NCBI GenBank assembly: GCA_031553045.1 | Contig: JAVBLZ010000001.1 | Coordinates: 248,001-312,000 of the forward strand | DNA length: 64,000 bases | Reading direction: 5' to 3' | From: CALXQW01 sp031553045 | Lineage (GTDB): Bacteria > Verrucomicrobiota > Verrucomicrobiia > Opitutales > Intestinicryptomonadaceae | Shown here: one piece after another, positions 7,597 to 16,079 of the stretch | How positions within the stretch are numbered: position 1 is the first letter of the stretch | Layout of the letters: every line of letters begins with the position of its first letter | Notes under the pieces: model-generated | Database searches by the model: none | The model's input: the letters and a program-made list of their open reading frames with translations, nothing else | What the model was told of the DNA's origin: nothing | Made by a program: the position numbers and the translations under genes

Positions 7597-10146
7597 TTAT
7601 TTTTCCGGAATCGTCTTAAAATGTTTTGGGTAACGGGTTTTCAGTTCTTTTGAAATATCCAGCCAAGAAGTTTTCCAAAATTTATTCAAGTCTTGGGTGG
7701 TTTGCACGGGCCTGTTATTGGGGGCAAGCACCTCATAAGTTGCCGCAATTTTTCCGCCCGCAATCAAAACTTTTGAGGTGTCAAAATTCATGAGGTCTTT
7801 AAACCAGGCGGAAATTATCGCCCTACCGCTTGCTATGTCGTAGCGGATTTTCAAAGGCTTTTTGCGCTGAGGCATATCTACAATTTCCGGCGCATAATAT
7901 TTTAAAGACGCCCTCTGTTCGGCAGAAAGAGAGTCTGCAAAAGCGGATTTCACATTGGCATCCCTAACCTGCGCATACGATGTAGAGCCATAACACATCT
8001 GCTCAAATATATTTAGCTTTACGTCTTCATCAATAAATTCAAAGCCCAATTCTGGACAGTGCCTTGCCAAAAAATTTATACGGTTGATATAATCTTCAAC
8101 GTCCTCATCCCAATTTTTCAAGGTCAATTTTCCGGACATGATGTCTGAAGCAAGCATCTTGGCGGCAACGCCAAAATTTGAAGTTTCAATCCTGTCTTTA
8201 AACAAAACTAAAGATTTGAAAGACTTTACTTTGATTGTGTTTATACATTTGTGCGTATCGTCAAACTCCTCACGTTCATCTTCAAAAAATTCGCCGCCAA
8301 AAATTTCCTTAACATCGGCGGCTTCAACGGGGATTATCAAAGACGCCAATATTGAAACTCTGCCGGCAACATTTTGCTCACGCAGGCTTATTGCGCAAAA
8401 AATATCTTTGGCGTATGTTCTAGAATCCCGACGTATTTCGCCCCTTCTGTTCAAGGCTATTTCGCACGCCAAAGTGCCCTGATTTATGCGCTTGCACAAA
8501 TGTTCAGGAAATGCGCTAAGGACGCACTTTGCAACATTGCGCCAGATTTCAAGCTCACCGCCTCTTGAAGATTTTTTATCGTTGCCGTCAAGCCTTGAAG
8601 CTATGCGAACAAAATCTTCGGCAAGCGCACAAACCTTTCTGGCATTCTGTGAATGTATGCCGTAAGTTCTGCAAAAGTCTTCTGAAAATTTATTCGCCCT
8701 TGCAATCAAAGAAAGCTTAACAAGCTCCTCAAGCTCGCTATTCACGTTGCCCAGCATTTCGTCCAAAGCGTACTGTTTGTGATGGTTTTCCAAATCCATC
8801 TTGATTCTGCCGACCTCTGTAAGTGCGGCGACCATTGCGGCTTCGTCCAGACAATCACGCTCCAGACCTTCCACCAGAAGCTTTGCGTATCTTGGCTCTG
8901 TGGGCAGCTTTGCCATCTTCAGCCCAAAGCGTGTGATTTTAAAGTTTTCATCCAATGCGCCCAAAGACGCCAAAGTTTGCTTAGCCTCTAAAACCCTGTG
9001 TTTATCGGGATTTTGCAGGAAGTCAATTTCCTCTATGTCATGAGCGCTTGCCGCAAGCCAAAGAGCGACCTGACTTAGAGATAGGCGCAAAATTTCAGCA
9101 GAAGTAAATTTTTCAAAGCCCACTTCATCGGCTTGCCGCCAAAGCCTTACAACTTTTCCGTTTGAGGTGCGCCCCGCCCTGCCAGCCCTTTGAGTGGCGC
9201 TTGCCAAACTTATGCGCTCAACCAAAAGCGTATTTACGCCTCTTGAAGCGTCATATCTTGCCACTCGTGCAAAACCTGAATCTATCACATATTTTACGCC
9301 ACTTACAGTCAAAGAAGTTTCCGCAATATTTGTGCACACTATCACTTTGCGCTTTGTACTTTCTTCCAGCACTTTGTCTTGCATATCTATACTGAGCTCT
9401 CCATGAAGGGGCAGCACATCAAATTTTTTTGCGTAACCTGCGTTTTCTATCGCCCTAATTGTGCGGTAAATTTCATAACTTCCGGGCATGAAGATTAAAA
9501 AATTGCCATCCTGAGTTTCATCGGCAAGACGTGCAAATTCTCTTTGAGCATCGAGCCAATACGCATCCGGATTACGCACAGGGCTGTAAGCAAATTCCAA
9601 ATCAAAAGTCCTCAATGCGCAGCTTAATAATTTTGCGCCACCCCCCATGTAGTCTAAAATTTCCGAAGCGTCCATAGAGGCGGAACACACCGCCAAAGCC
9701 AAATCACGCCTTGAAGTTTGCTGCAATTTAAGCGCCAGCGCCAAAGACAAATCTGAATAAATATTTCTCTCATGAAATTCATCAAAGATTATTGCCGATA
9801 CGCCGTTTAAACCGTCCTTGGAAAGAAGTTTTCTTGCCAAAATGCCTTCCGTCAAAAATACAATTTTCGTTTTGGAAGTGTAAGATTTTTCAAATCTGAT
9901 TTGCCAGCCAACGTCTTCCACCAGTTTTTTCCCGCTTTCAAAAGCCACTCTTTTTGCGAGCATCCTTGCGGCGATTCTGCGTGGCTGCAAAATATACACA
10001 ACGCCCTCCACCGCCTCGGCAAACATCTGCGGCAACCTCGTAGATTTGCCCGACCCCGTTGGCGAAGACACCACAAACTTACGCACGCCCTCGCCGTAAA
10101 GCTTTATAATTTCCGGCTTAAGGGTGTCTATGGGTAAATTTTGCAT
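7597..10146 (-). CDS. hrpB: ATP-dependent helicase HrpB
   Basis: DEAH-type RNA helicase of the HrpB family, 849 aa, close to the usual length (about 820). Visible motifs: Walker A SPTGSGKST (28-36), motif II DEFHER (122-127), motif III SAS (155-157), and motif VI QRAGRAGR near 330. The C-terminal HrpB domain ends with the typical WLDISKELKTRYPKH block. The role in bacteria is poorly known; RNA or RNP remodelling is the family expectation. It is the last of a tight minus-strand cluster (rarA, YvlD-like, secreted protein, hrpB), eight bases after the preceding gene, and ends at the shared terminator. Confidence 0.93.
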   Translation of the reverse strand: MQNLPIDTLKPEIIKLYGEGVRKFVVSSPTGSGKSTRLPQMFAEAVEGVVYILQPRRIAARMLAKRVAFESGKKLVEDVGWQIRFEKSYTSKTKIVFLTEGILARKLLSKDGLNGVSAIIFDEFHERNIYSDLSLALALKLQQTSRRDLALAVCSASMDASEILDYMGGGAKLLSCALRTFDLEFAYSPVRNPDAYWLDAQREFARLADETQDGNFLIFMPGSYEIYRTIRAIENAGYAKKFDVLPLHGELSIDMQDKVLEESTKRKVIVCTNIAETSLTVSGVKYVIDSGFARVARYDASRGVNTLLVERISLASATQRAGRAGRTSNGKVVRLWRQADEVGFEKFTSAEILRLSLSQVALWLAASAHDIEEIDFLQNPDKHRVLEAKQTLASLGALDENFKITRFGLKMAKLPTEPRYAKLLVEGLERDCLDEAAMVAALTEVGRIKMDLENHHKQYALDEMLGNVNSELEELVKLSLIARANKFSEDFCRTYGIHSQNARKVCALAEDFVRIASRLDGNDKKSSRGGELEIWRNVAKCVLSAFPEHLCKRINQGTLACEIALNRRGEIRRDSRTYAKDIFCAISLREQNVAGRVSILASLIIPVEAADVKEIFGGEFFEDEREEFDDTHKCINTIKVKSFKSLVLFKDRIETSNFGVAAKMLASDIMSGKLTLKNWDEDVEDYINRINFLARHCPELGFEFIDEDVKLNIFEQMCYGSTSYAQVRDANVKSAFADSLSAEQRASLKYYAPEIVDMPQRKKPLKIRYDIASGRAIISAWFKDLMNFDTSKVLIAGGKIAATYEVLAPNNRPVQTTQDLNKFWKTSWLDISKELKTRYPKHFKTIPEK

Positions 10147-10154
10147 CGCAAAAA

Positions 10155-10775
10155 TTATTCGCTCATAAGTTTTGACGAGCGTTTAAAAGTAAAGCCGCCC
10201 TTCTTGGGCGCAGCACCTTTGGGTGAATCAATATCCAATGATTTCCGCAATATTGATTTTACAATCATGTAACCCTTATATGAACGCATATTCACATCTT
10301 TTACATTTTCTGAAAATATCTCCATATATTTTGCGTTGGACACAAAAGAGTCTCTGGTTATATCCAAAAGAAAAATCAGATGTTCCGGAACCCACACCAC
10401 CGTAGAAAGCCACACATAGCCTTTGTAAATGTAGGTTTTGCCTGAAGAATCTTTTACGCTAAGCTCAATAAACTCAAACCTATTGCGCATCTGAGACTCT
10501 ATATTCACACGTTCGCCATCGGCGTCAAAATAGCCGGAACCAAGCAAGACCTCCTCATTATTTACCGTCGCCCAATAGTAATTTTGGACAGTTTCAAAAT
10601 ACATGAGACGCTTGCCGTTTGGCAAAAAAACCTCTTGCCTGCCTACCCACTTGCCTTGATAAGCCTGCATTGCCTGAAGCGCTGTAATGCGCAAAATCTC
10701 AGGTCTTATTTTTTCTGCCAAAAGCTGCGGCAAAAAATGCGCCGCAACAAAAAGCGCCAGACAAAGTTTTCTCAT
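10155..10775 (-). CDS. Secreted protein of unknown function
   Basis: I do not recognise the family. The 206-aa product has a clear signal peptide (MRKLCLALFVAAHFLPQLLA, cut before EK near residue 21), so it is probably periplasmic. After a short helix, residues about 40-140 alternate charged and aromatic residues in beta-like strands (NYYWATVNNEEVLLGSGYF); the last 20 residues are Lys/Gly/Ser-rich and likely disordered. No lipobox and no catalytic motif. It lies between a YvlD-like membrane gene (3-base gap) and hrpB (8-base gap), in the same operon, which does not reveal its role. Confidence 0.75.
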   Translation of the reverse strand: MRKLCLALFVAAHFLPQLLAEKIRPEILRITALQAMQAYQGKWVGRQEVFLPNGKRLMYFETVQNYYWATVNNEEVLLGSGYFDADGERVNIESQMRNRFEFIELSVKDSSGKTYIYKGYVWLSTVVWVPEHLIFLLDITRDSFVSNAKYMEIFSENVKDVNMRSYKGYMIVKSILRKSLDIDSPKGAAPKKGGFTFKRSSKLMSE

Positions 10776-10778
10776 AAA

Positions 10779-11261
10779 TTATTTATTATTTGCGTCTGAA
10801 TCATCTTTTCTTTTTGACTGCTTGTCCGCATCGGACAAAGCTTTGCGAACCATGTTTTCAGAGCTGATATAGACATTTACCCACATCAGAATTGAAACTA
10901 TGATAGACGCATAAAGCGTGTCCAAAAAAGAGCCTACGCCTATGTACGGCACTATCATTGCGCTTAAATATATTATCGCCGCATTGATAACTATTATGCC
11001 CAAACCCATTGTGAAGATAATAAAAGGCAGGGTGAACAAAACCAAAAGCGGACGCAAAAGCCAGTTAAGCAGCCATATCATTATGCAAAGGCCGATGAAG
11101 GAAAATATGTTGTCAAAGCGTATGTTGATGGGCAGCAAACTTACAATGCCAAGCCCTATGGCGTTGACAAAAAATGTGCTGAAAAAATTCAACTCTATCC
11201 TAGAGGTGTTTTTCACCTTAGAAAAATCTTCAACTTTAAAATTGCCTCTTGGTTTTTCCAT
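10779..11261 (-). CDS. YvlD/phage-holin-superfamily-IV-like membrane protein
   Basis: A 160-aa inner-membrane protein with four hydrophobic segments between residues 25 and 130. The central stretch (NWLLRPLLVLFTLPFIIFT) resembles the PF04020 family (YvlD, phage holin family 4), where a conserved R-P-L-L...LTLP motif occurs. Most members are cellular proteins of unknown function, often linked to envelope stress, and there are no phage genes here. The 30-residue N-terminal extension and the charged C-terminus (KQSKRKDDSDANNK) are probably cytoplasmic. Its start overlaps the 3' end of rarA by 26 bases, indicating cotranscription. Confidence 0.75.
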   Translation of the reverse strand: MEKPRGNFKVEDFSKVKNTSRIELNFFSTFFVNAIGLGIVSLLPINIRFDNIFSFIGLCIMIWLLNWLLRPLLVLFTLPFIIFTMGLGIIVINAAIIYLSAMIVPYIGVGSFLDTLYASIIVSILMWVNVYISSENMVRKALSDADKQSKRKDDSDANNK

Positions 11262-12597
11262 CTTCTTTTTTGATTTTAGATTTTATCTGCTTATACTTCT
11301 GCAATCTCTCGGCGACAGCCGCTTCCGCCCCGTAATTCGTCGGTTTATAAATTTCAACACGCTCCAAAAGATAATCCTGAGAACTTATATGCTCAGGGCA
11401 ATCATGGTTATAAACATACTCCCTACTATTATTTAACTTCTTATTTAATGAAGTATGTGAATCACGCAAGTATAAAGGTATTTTTTGCACCTCTTTTTCC
11501 CGAATCAAGGCCTTTGCCGCAAAAAGAGCCGTGGTTGCAGAATTGCTCTTGGGGCAGGTTGCGAGGAAAATCACGGCGTGCGCCAGATTAAGCTCACACT
11601 CAGGCGGGCCCACACGCTCGCAAGCGTCGAAAGCCGCATTGGCAACAAGAATTGCCCTGTGGTCTGCCAAGCCAATATCTTCGCTCGCCAAAATTACCAG
11701 CCTTCTGGCGATAAAGCGAGGGTCTTCACCGCCCACAAGCATTTTTGCAAGCCAATACATTGCCGCATCAGGGTCGCAGCCCCTAATGCTTTTTATGAAG
11801 GCGCTTATTGTGTCATAATGTTCGTCTTCATTGTCGTCATAGCGCACAGAACGCTCCTTGGCAAAGACTTTCACGTCGTCTTCAGAAAGCTTTGCATTTG
11901 CGCCGACAGCCAAAACCATAGTCTCAAGAGCGTTTAACGCCCTGCGCATATCGCCATCGCAAATTTGCGCAATAGAAAGCAAAATATCATCCGCAGCACT
12001 GCAATTATATGCGCCCAGCCCCCTAGATTCATCCTGCAAGGCTATGCGTAAAACTTTCAAGATGTCGTAAGAATTCAAAGGCTCAAGCCTGAACAAATGG
12101 CTGCGGGAAAGCAAAGGGGCGTTGATATAAAAACTTGGGTTATGTGTAGTTGCGCCTATTAATCTCACATTGCCTTCTTCCACATCGGGCAAAAGCAAGT
12201 CTTGCTGAGCCTTATTGAAGCGATGAATTTCGTCTATAAATAAAATTGTGCGCTCACTCTTTCTGTATCTTGCCAATGCAAGTTCTTCCTTCAAATTTGC
12301 AACATTTGATAAAACTGCGTTTATCTTTACGAACCTGCTTTTGGTCTCTTTTGAGATGACTTGCGCCAAAGTTGTCTTACCGCAACCCGGAGGCCCGTAG
12401 AGCATCAAAGATCCAAAGCTGTCGGTCTTGATAAGGCGCGGCAAAAGGCAATCGGGCGCAAGCAGATGTTCATGCCCCACAAGTTCAGAAAGATTTTGCG
12501 GACGCATTCTAACCGCCAAAGGTGCGGCAAAGCTCCTTTCCGGAAGCTCGGCATCTTTCTTATCTGAAGCAAATAAATCTGGAGTATCGCCCTTCAT
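11236..12597 (-). CDS. rarA: Replication-associated recombination protein RarA (MgsA), AAA+ ATPase
   Basis: AAA+ ATPase of the RarA/MgsA/WRNIP1 family acting at stalled replication forks. Visible: Walker A GPPGCGKTT, Walker B LFIDEIHRFNKAQQD, sensor 1 GATTHNPSF, and the family-specific C-terminal block with GPPECELNLAHAVIFLATCPKSN. I start it at ATG 12597 (453 aa, MKGDTPDLF); an in-frame TTG at 12609 would add only four residues. The N-terminal LFASDKK region could be a clamp-binding-type motif (xxLF) but that is speculative. First gene of the minus-strand cluster leading to hrpB, divergent from thiD with about 88 bases between. Confidence 0.92.
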   Translation of the reverse strand: MKGDTPDLFASDKKDAELPERSFAAPLAVRMRPQNLSELVGHEHLLAPDCLLPRLIKTDSFGSLMLYGPPGCGKTTLAQVISKETKSRFVKINAVLSNVANLKEELALARYRKSERTILFIDEIHRFNKAQQDLLLPDVEEGNVRLIGATTHNPSFYINAPLLSRSHLFRLEPLNSYDILKVLRIALQDESRGLGAYNCSAADDILLSIAQICDGDMRRALNALETMVLAVGANAKLSEDDVKVFAKERSVRYDDNEDEHYDTISAFIKSIRGCDPDAAMYWLAKMLVGGEDPRFIARRLVILASEDIGLADHRAILVANAAFDACERVGPPECELNLAHAVIFLATCPKSNSATTALFAAKALIREKEVQKIPLYLRDSHTSLNKKLNNSREYVYNHDCPEHISSQDYLLERVEIYKPTNYGAEAAVAERLQKYKQIKSKIKKEDGKTKRQF

Positions 12598-12684
12598 TTT
12601 TATACGCAAGAAGACTTTGACTTTTGCCTACTCTTTTCAAGCATAAAGCATCTTGAATATTTAGAGATTTTATGCACACTGCCT

Positions 12685-13497
12685 ATGCTTATGCAAGATA
12701 TCGGAAAATTTTTACCCTGTGCAATGAGCGTTGCCAGCAGCGACTCCGGTGCGGGTGCGGGCATACAGGCGGATATTCTGACATTTGCATCTTTGGGCGT
12801 ATATGGCACAACGGCCATTGCCGCATTGACCTCTCAGAACCCAAAAAAAGTCTCCCACATTGAAGTTTGCAGTGCGCAGTCTATGTATGAACAGCTACTC
12901 GCCATTGAAGAATTTTACAAGCCGAAAGCCGCAAAGTGCGGTATGCTTTTTGATTTGGAACACATTGAAGCTGCCGCAAAATTCTTCACTTTACACAGGC
13001 ACATAAAGCTTGTTGTTGACCCTGTTTTTATTTCTTCCAGTGGTGCAAAGCTGATTAAAGACGATGCTTTAAACGCCCTCGCAAAAGAACTTCTGCCGCT
13101 TGCAGATGTCATAACGCCAAACCTTGATGAGGCAAAAACCCTCTTGAATTGCGCTGCTATTTCAAAACCTGAAATGATGTCGAAAGCAAAAGAGTTGTCG
13201 CAAAAATTTTCCTGCAATGTGCTTTTAAAGGGCGGGCATCTTGCAGATGCGGAACTTGTAGATGTGCTTTTTTGCAAGGGTTTAGAGCCTGAAGAATTTT
13301 TTGCAAAGAAAATTTCAGACATCAATACGCATGGTTCGGGTTGTACTTTAAGCGCTGCAATATGCGCATATCTTGCAAAGGGGCTTGAACTAAAACCCGC
13401 CTGTCTTGCCGCCCACACTTACCTGCAAAGCGCAATGCAAAACCCAATATTTGTAGGCGGTGAAAATTTCATAAACCATTTTCCCAAACCCAGATGA
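12685..13497 (+). CDS. thiD: Hydroxymethylpyrimidine/phosphomethylpyrimidine kinase ThiD
   Basis: Phosphorylates HMP and HMP-P in thiamine biosynthesis or salvage; 270 aa, ribokinase fold. Typical ThiD motifs are the N-terminal SSDSGAGAGIQADI with the substrate pocket and the C-terminal anion hole and catalytic site THGSGCTLSAAI. Two ATGs lie close together (12685 and 12691). No TPP riboswitch fits in the short upstream region. The stop overlaps radC as ATGA. No other thiamine gene is nearby, so a salvage role is possible. Confidence 0.92.
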   Translation: MLMQDIGKFLPCAMSVASSDSGAGAGIQADILTFASLGVYGTTAIAALTSQNPKKVSHIEVCSAQSMYEQLLAIEEFYKPKAAKCGMLFDLEHIEAAAKFFTLHRHIKLVVDPVFISSSGAKLIKDDALNALAKELLPLADVITPNLDEAKTLLNCAAISKPEMMSKAKELSQKFSCNVLLKGGHLADAELVDVLFCKGLEPEEFFAKKISDINTHGSGCTLSAAICAYLAKGLELKPACLAAHTYLQSAMQNPIFVGGENFINHFPKPR

Positions 13498-14279
13498 AAA
13501 CTCCAAAAGATGATTTGCAGAAATTGACGGGGGCAAACGGACACAGATGCCGTTTAAGAAACCGTTTTCTAAAAAACGGTCTGGACACTTTTGCAGACTA
13601 TGAAGTCGTTGAACTGCTCTTGACGATGATAATTCCACGCATAGATGTAAAGCCAATCGCAAAAAATTTAATTGCAAAATTTGGAAATTTGAAAGGCATA
13701 CTTGATGCCCCTCAAGAAGATTTGCAGCAAATTAAAGGTATAGGTCAGAACGCTTCCGCTTACTTAAACTTGTTAAGAAAAATAATCCCCATCTATGTAA
13801 CACAACCCTACAAGGGCGAAAAACTCACTTTAGACACGGTTGAAAAACTGGCAAAATTCTTCACCCCAAGAATCTCAAATTTAGATTATGAAGTTTTGGA
13901 GGCGGCTTATTTCAACACTCAGTTAGACCTGATTCCTTGCGGTATTGTCAGGGCGGCGGAAGGCGCAATAAACGGCGCAGTTGTAGATATAAGAAAAATT
14001 ATTGAACCTGCGCTTAAAAATAAGGCGGCAAGCATTGTAATAGCGCACAACCACCCAAGCGGCGGCGAAAGCCCATCCAAAGAAGATGTAGATTTTACGG
14101 GCAAATTGGCGCTTGCCTGCAAGCCCCTAAATTTGTGTTTGATTGAGCATTTAATAATCACCAAAAACGGGTATTTTTCTTTCAGAAGGCAGGGGTTTAT
14201 GGACATTCTTTACGACACCGCAAAAGAGGCGTATCCGTCAAACGCCGCGGTTGGAGAGGAAAGAAAGCTTTTAAAATAA
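13494..14279 (+). CDS. radC: RadC-family JAMM protein
   Basis: 261-aa protein of the RadC/YicR family. The N-terminal half has helix-hairpin-helix features (IKGIGQNASAYL near 80-91). The C-terminal half is a JAMM/MPN-like domain with the full metal-binding motif HNHPSGGESPSKEDVD (His185, His187, Asp198). Despite its name, a repair role is not established in the family. It begins inside the thiD stop codon and is followed by tsaD after 11 bases. Confidence 0.92.
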   Translation: MKTPKDDLQKLTGANGHRCRLRNRFLKNGLDTFADYEVVELLLTMIIPRIDVKPIAKNLIAKFGNLKGILDAPQEDLQQIKGIGQNASAYLNLLRKIIPIYVTQPYKGEKLTLDTVEKLAKFFTPRISNLDYEVLEAAYFNTQLDLIPCGIVRAAEGAINGAVVDIRKIIEPALKNKAASIVIAHNHPSGGESPSKEDVDFTGKLALACKPLNLCLIEHLIITKNGYFSFRRQGFMDILYDTAKEAYPSNAAVGEERKLLK

Positions 14280-14290
14280 AGCCGACACCT

Positions 14291-15361
14291 ATGAAAATTT
14301 TAGGCATAGAAAGTTCCTGCGATGAATCCGCACTTGCACTCTTTGATTCCGACAAGGGCATTTTGTCCGAAATTGTGCATTCTCAGATAGATTTACACGC
14401 CCTATACGGCGGCGTAGTTCCAGATTTGGCAAGCACGCAACACCTTGAAAAGCTGCCATTGCTGATTAAAAAATTCTCGGAAGAATTTTTGCTTGAAGAT
14501 TTGGATTTTATAGCCTGCACAAATGGACCGGGGCTTCCGAATTGTTTGGCGATAGGCATTGCCGCAGCAAGTGCGCTTGCGCTTAAAAATAATATAGAGC
14601 TTTGCGGTGTAAATCATCTGGTGGCGCATGCGCTCTCGCCCTTCCTTCCAATTCACGAGCAATCGCCTGAAGTTTTTTTTAAAACAATTCAAGATTACCT
14701 GCCGCATTTGGGGCTTATAGTGTCCGGCGGCAACAGCATACTTTTTGAGCTTGATGAAAACTTAAAAATTAAAGTGCTCGCAGAAACCGTTGACGATGCC
14801 GCCGGAGAAGCCTTAGACAAAGGCGCAAAACTTTTGGGAATGCCTTACCCCGGCGCACCCTTGCTTGAAAAAGCGGCAAAGAACGCAAACTTTAAACGCT
14901 ACGATTTCCCTAGGGGGCAAAATAGGAAAATTGAGGATGACCCAAACTTCAGCTTTTCAGGCTTAAAGACGAGTCTTAGATATTTCTTGGATAAACTAAG
15001 CAGCGAAGAAATTTCTGAGAATTTGCCCGACATAACCGCAAGCTACCAGTACGCAGTTGTGGAACAGTTGCGCAAACGCACGCAGTATTTTCTCAAAAAA
15101 AATCCGTACAAAAGCTTGGGAATTTCCGGTGGGGTTTCAAATAATGAAACTCTGAAAGACGCCTTTGAAAAATTGGCAAAGCAAAATTCCGTAAAATTTT
15201 TGCTGGCAAAAAAGCAGCATAGGTCGGACAATGCGGCAATGACGGCGTTTGCGGCCTATATGTTGCCTGGTGCGCTTAAAAAATCTAAATCTGCAACGCT
15301 TGAGATTGAACCCAACGCCCCCGTTGACTGCGCATTTAAAAATAAAGAAAACATCGCTTAA
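14291..15361 (+). CDS. tsaD: tRNA threonylcarbamoyladenosine synthase subunit TsaD
   Basis: Transfers threonylcarbamoyl to A37 of ANN-decoding tRNAs, with TsaB and TsaE (not in this window). 356 aa, ASKHA fold. Visible: the start MKILGIESSCDES, the iron-binding HxxxH (His109 and His113 in NHLVAHALSP), the phosphate-binding VSGGNS, and near the end the SDNAAMTA motif with the third metal ligand. Third gene after thiD and radC, 11 bases after radC. Converges on plsC with a 54-base gap lacking a convincing terminator. Confidence 0.95.
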   Translation: MKILGIESSCDESALALFDSDKGILSEIVHSQIDLHALYGGVVPDLASTQHLEKLPLLIKKFSEEFLLEDLDFIACTNGPGLPNCLAIGIAAASALALKNNIELCGVNHLVAHALSPFLPIHEQSPEVFFKTIQDYLPHLGLIVSGGNSILFELDENLKIKVLAETVDDAAGEALDKGAKLLGMPYPGAPLLEKAAKNANFKRYDFPRGQNRKIEDDPNFSFSGLKTSLRYFLDKLSSEEISENLPDITASYQYAVVEQLRKRTQYFLKKNPYKSLGISGGVSNNETLKDAFEKLAKQNSVKFLLAKKQHRSDNAAMTAFAAYMLPGALKKSKSATLEIEPNAPVDCAFKNKENIA

Positions 15362-15415
15362 CCTCAAACTCAGCGTTTATTAAGAGGTCTTTATTATTGT
15401 AAAACAAAAGTACTC

Positions 15416-16075
15416 TTAAACCTCATTAAGCTCAGGCAATTTTATTGCGGCAATTTTTTCCATAATTTTATCCACCACAAATTGCGCCCTATCCGGATGA
15501 GACTTCCCAGGGTCTATTTCTGAAGGCATTATGGGTTTGCCGGCAACAAGCGCCAACCTAGAGCCGCCCTGCAATTTGTTGCTGCGTGGCAACACGTCTT
15601 CAAACCCAAAACTGCGTATTGGCAAAATTGGCACATTTGCTTTTAGCGCAATAAGCCCCGCCCCCGCCTTGCCCGGCAACAAATTACCGTCGGGGCTGCG
15701 TGTACCTTCAGGAAATATCACTATGCTCACATTATTTTTTAGATGAGCAAAAATTGTTTTGAAAGCCGCAAGATTTGAAGATTCCCCACGTTTGATTGGT
15801 ATGGCATTTAGTCCTTCAAAATACTTTTTCAAGAAAAAGCCCTTCATCAAAGTATCTCTGGCAACAACCGCTAAAGTTGTGTGGTGAAAAAACGACATGG
15901 CGGGAGGGTCTAAAAAACTCACATGATTGCCAACAATAATGCAGGCGTTTTGGGGCACATTTTCCTCCCCGTAAAGCTCTATTCTTCCGAACAAGTCGCA
16001 CATGCTCAACGCTGCATTCACAGAGACCGTGTAGATGATTTTTTCCTGTCTAAAATTTACAAATTTTAGTTTCAT
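15416..16075 (-). CDS. plsC: 1-acyl-sn-glycerol-3-phosphate acyltransferase (PlsC family)
   Basis: 219-aa acyltransferase making phosphatidic acid from lysophosphatidic acid. The catalytic HX4D is at His51-Asp56 (NHVSFLDPPAM), the phosphate-binding FPEGTRS at 121-127, and a third block with the conserved Pro (ANVPILPIRSFGF) follows. The N-terminus has a moderately hydrophobic segment consistent with membrane association. Follows the aroA-cmk fusion with a 4-base gap, so it is cotranscribed; cmk-plsC pairing is common in bacteria. Confidence 0.9.
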   Translation of the reverse strand: MKLKFVNFRQEKIIYTVSVNAALSMCDLFGRIELYGEENVPQNACIIVGNHVSFLDPPAMSFFHHTTLAVVARDTLMKGFFLKKYFEGLNAIPIKRGESSNLAAFKTIFAHLKNNVSIVIFPEGTRSPDGNLLPGKAGAGLIALKANVPILPIRSFGFEDVLPRSNKLQGGSRLALVAGKPIMPSEIDPGKSHPDRAQFVVDKIMEKIAAIKLPELNEV

Positions 16076-16079
16076 TTAT

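Noticed and set aside
10779..11261. Prophage holin
   Set aside because: The family includes many cellular YvlD-like proteins, and no lysin or other phage gene is near.
12610..12684. TPP riboswitch before thiD
   Set aside because: The 75 or so bases are too short and lack the conserved CUGAGA and related blocks.
15362..15415. Terminator between tsaD and plsC
   Set aside because: Only a 7-bp inverted repeat (TTAAGAG/CTCTTAA) with a loop of about 30 bases is visible, too weak to call.
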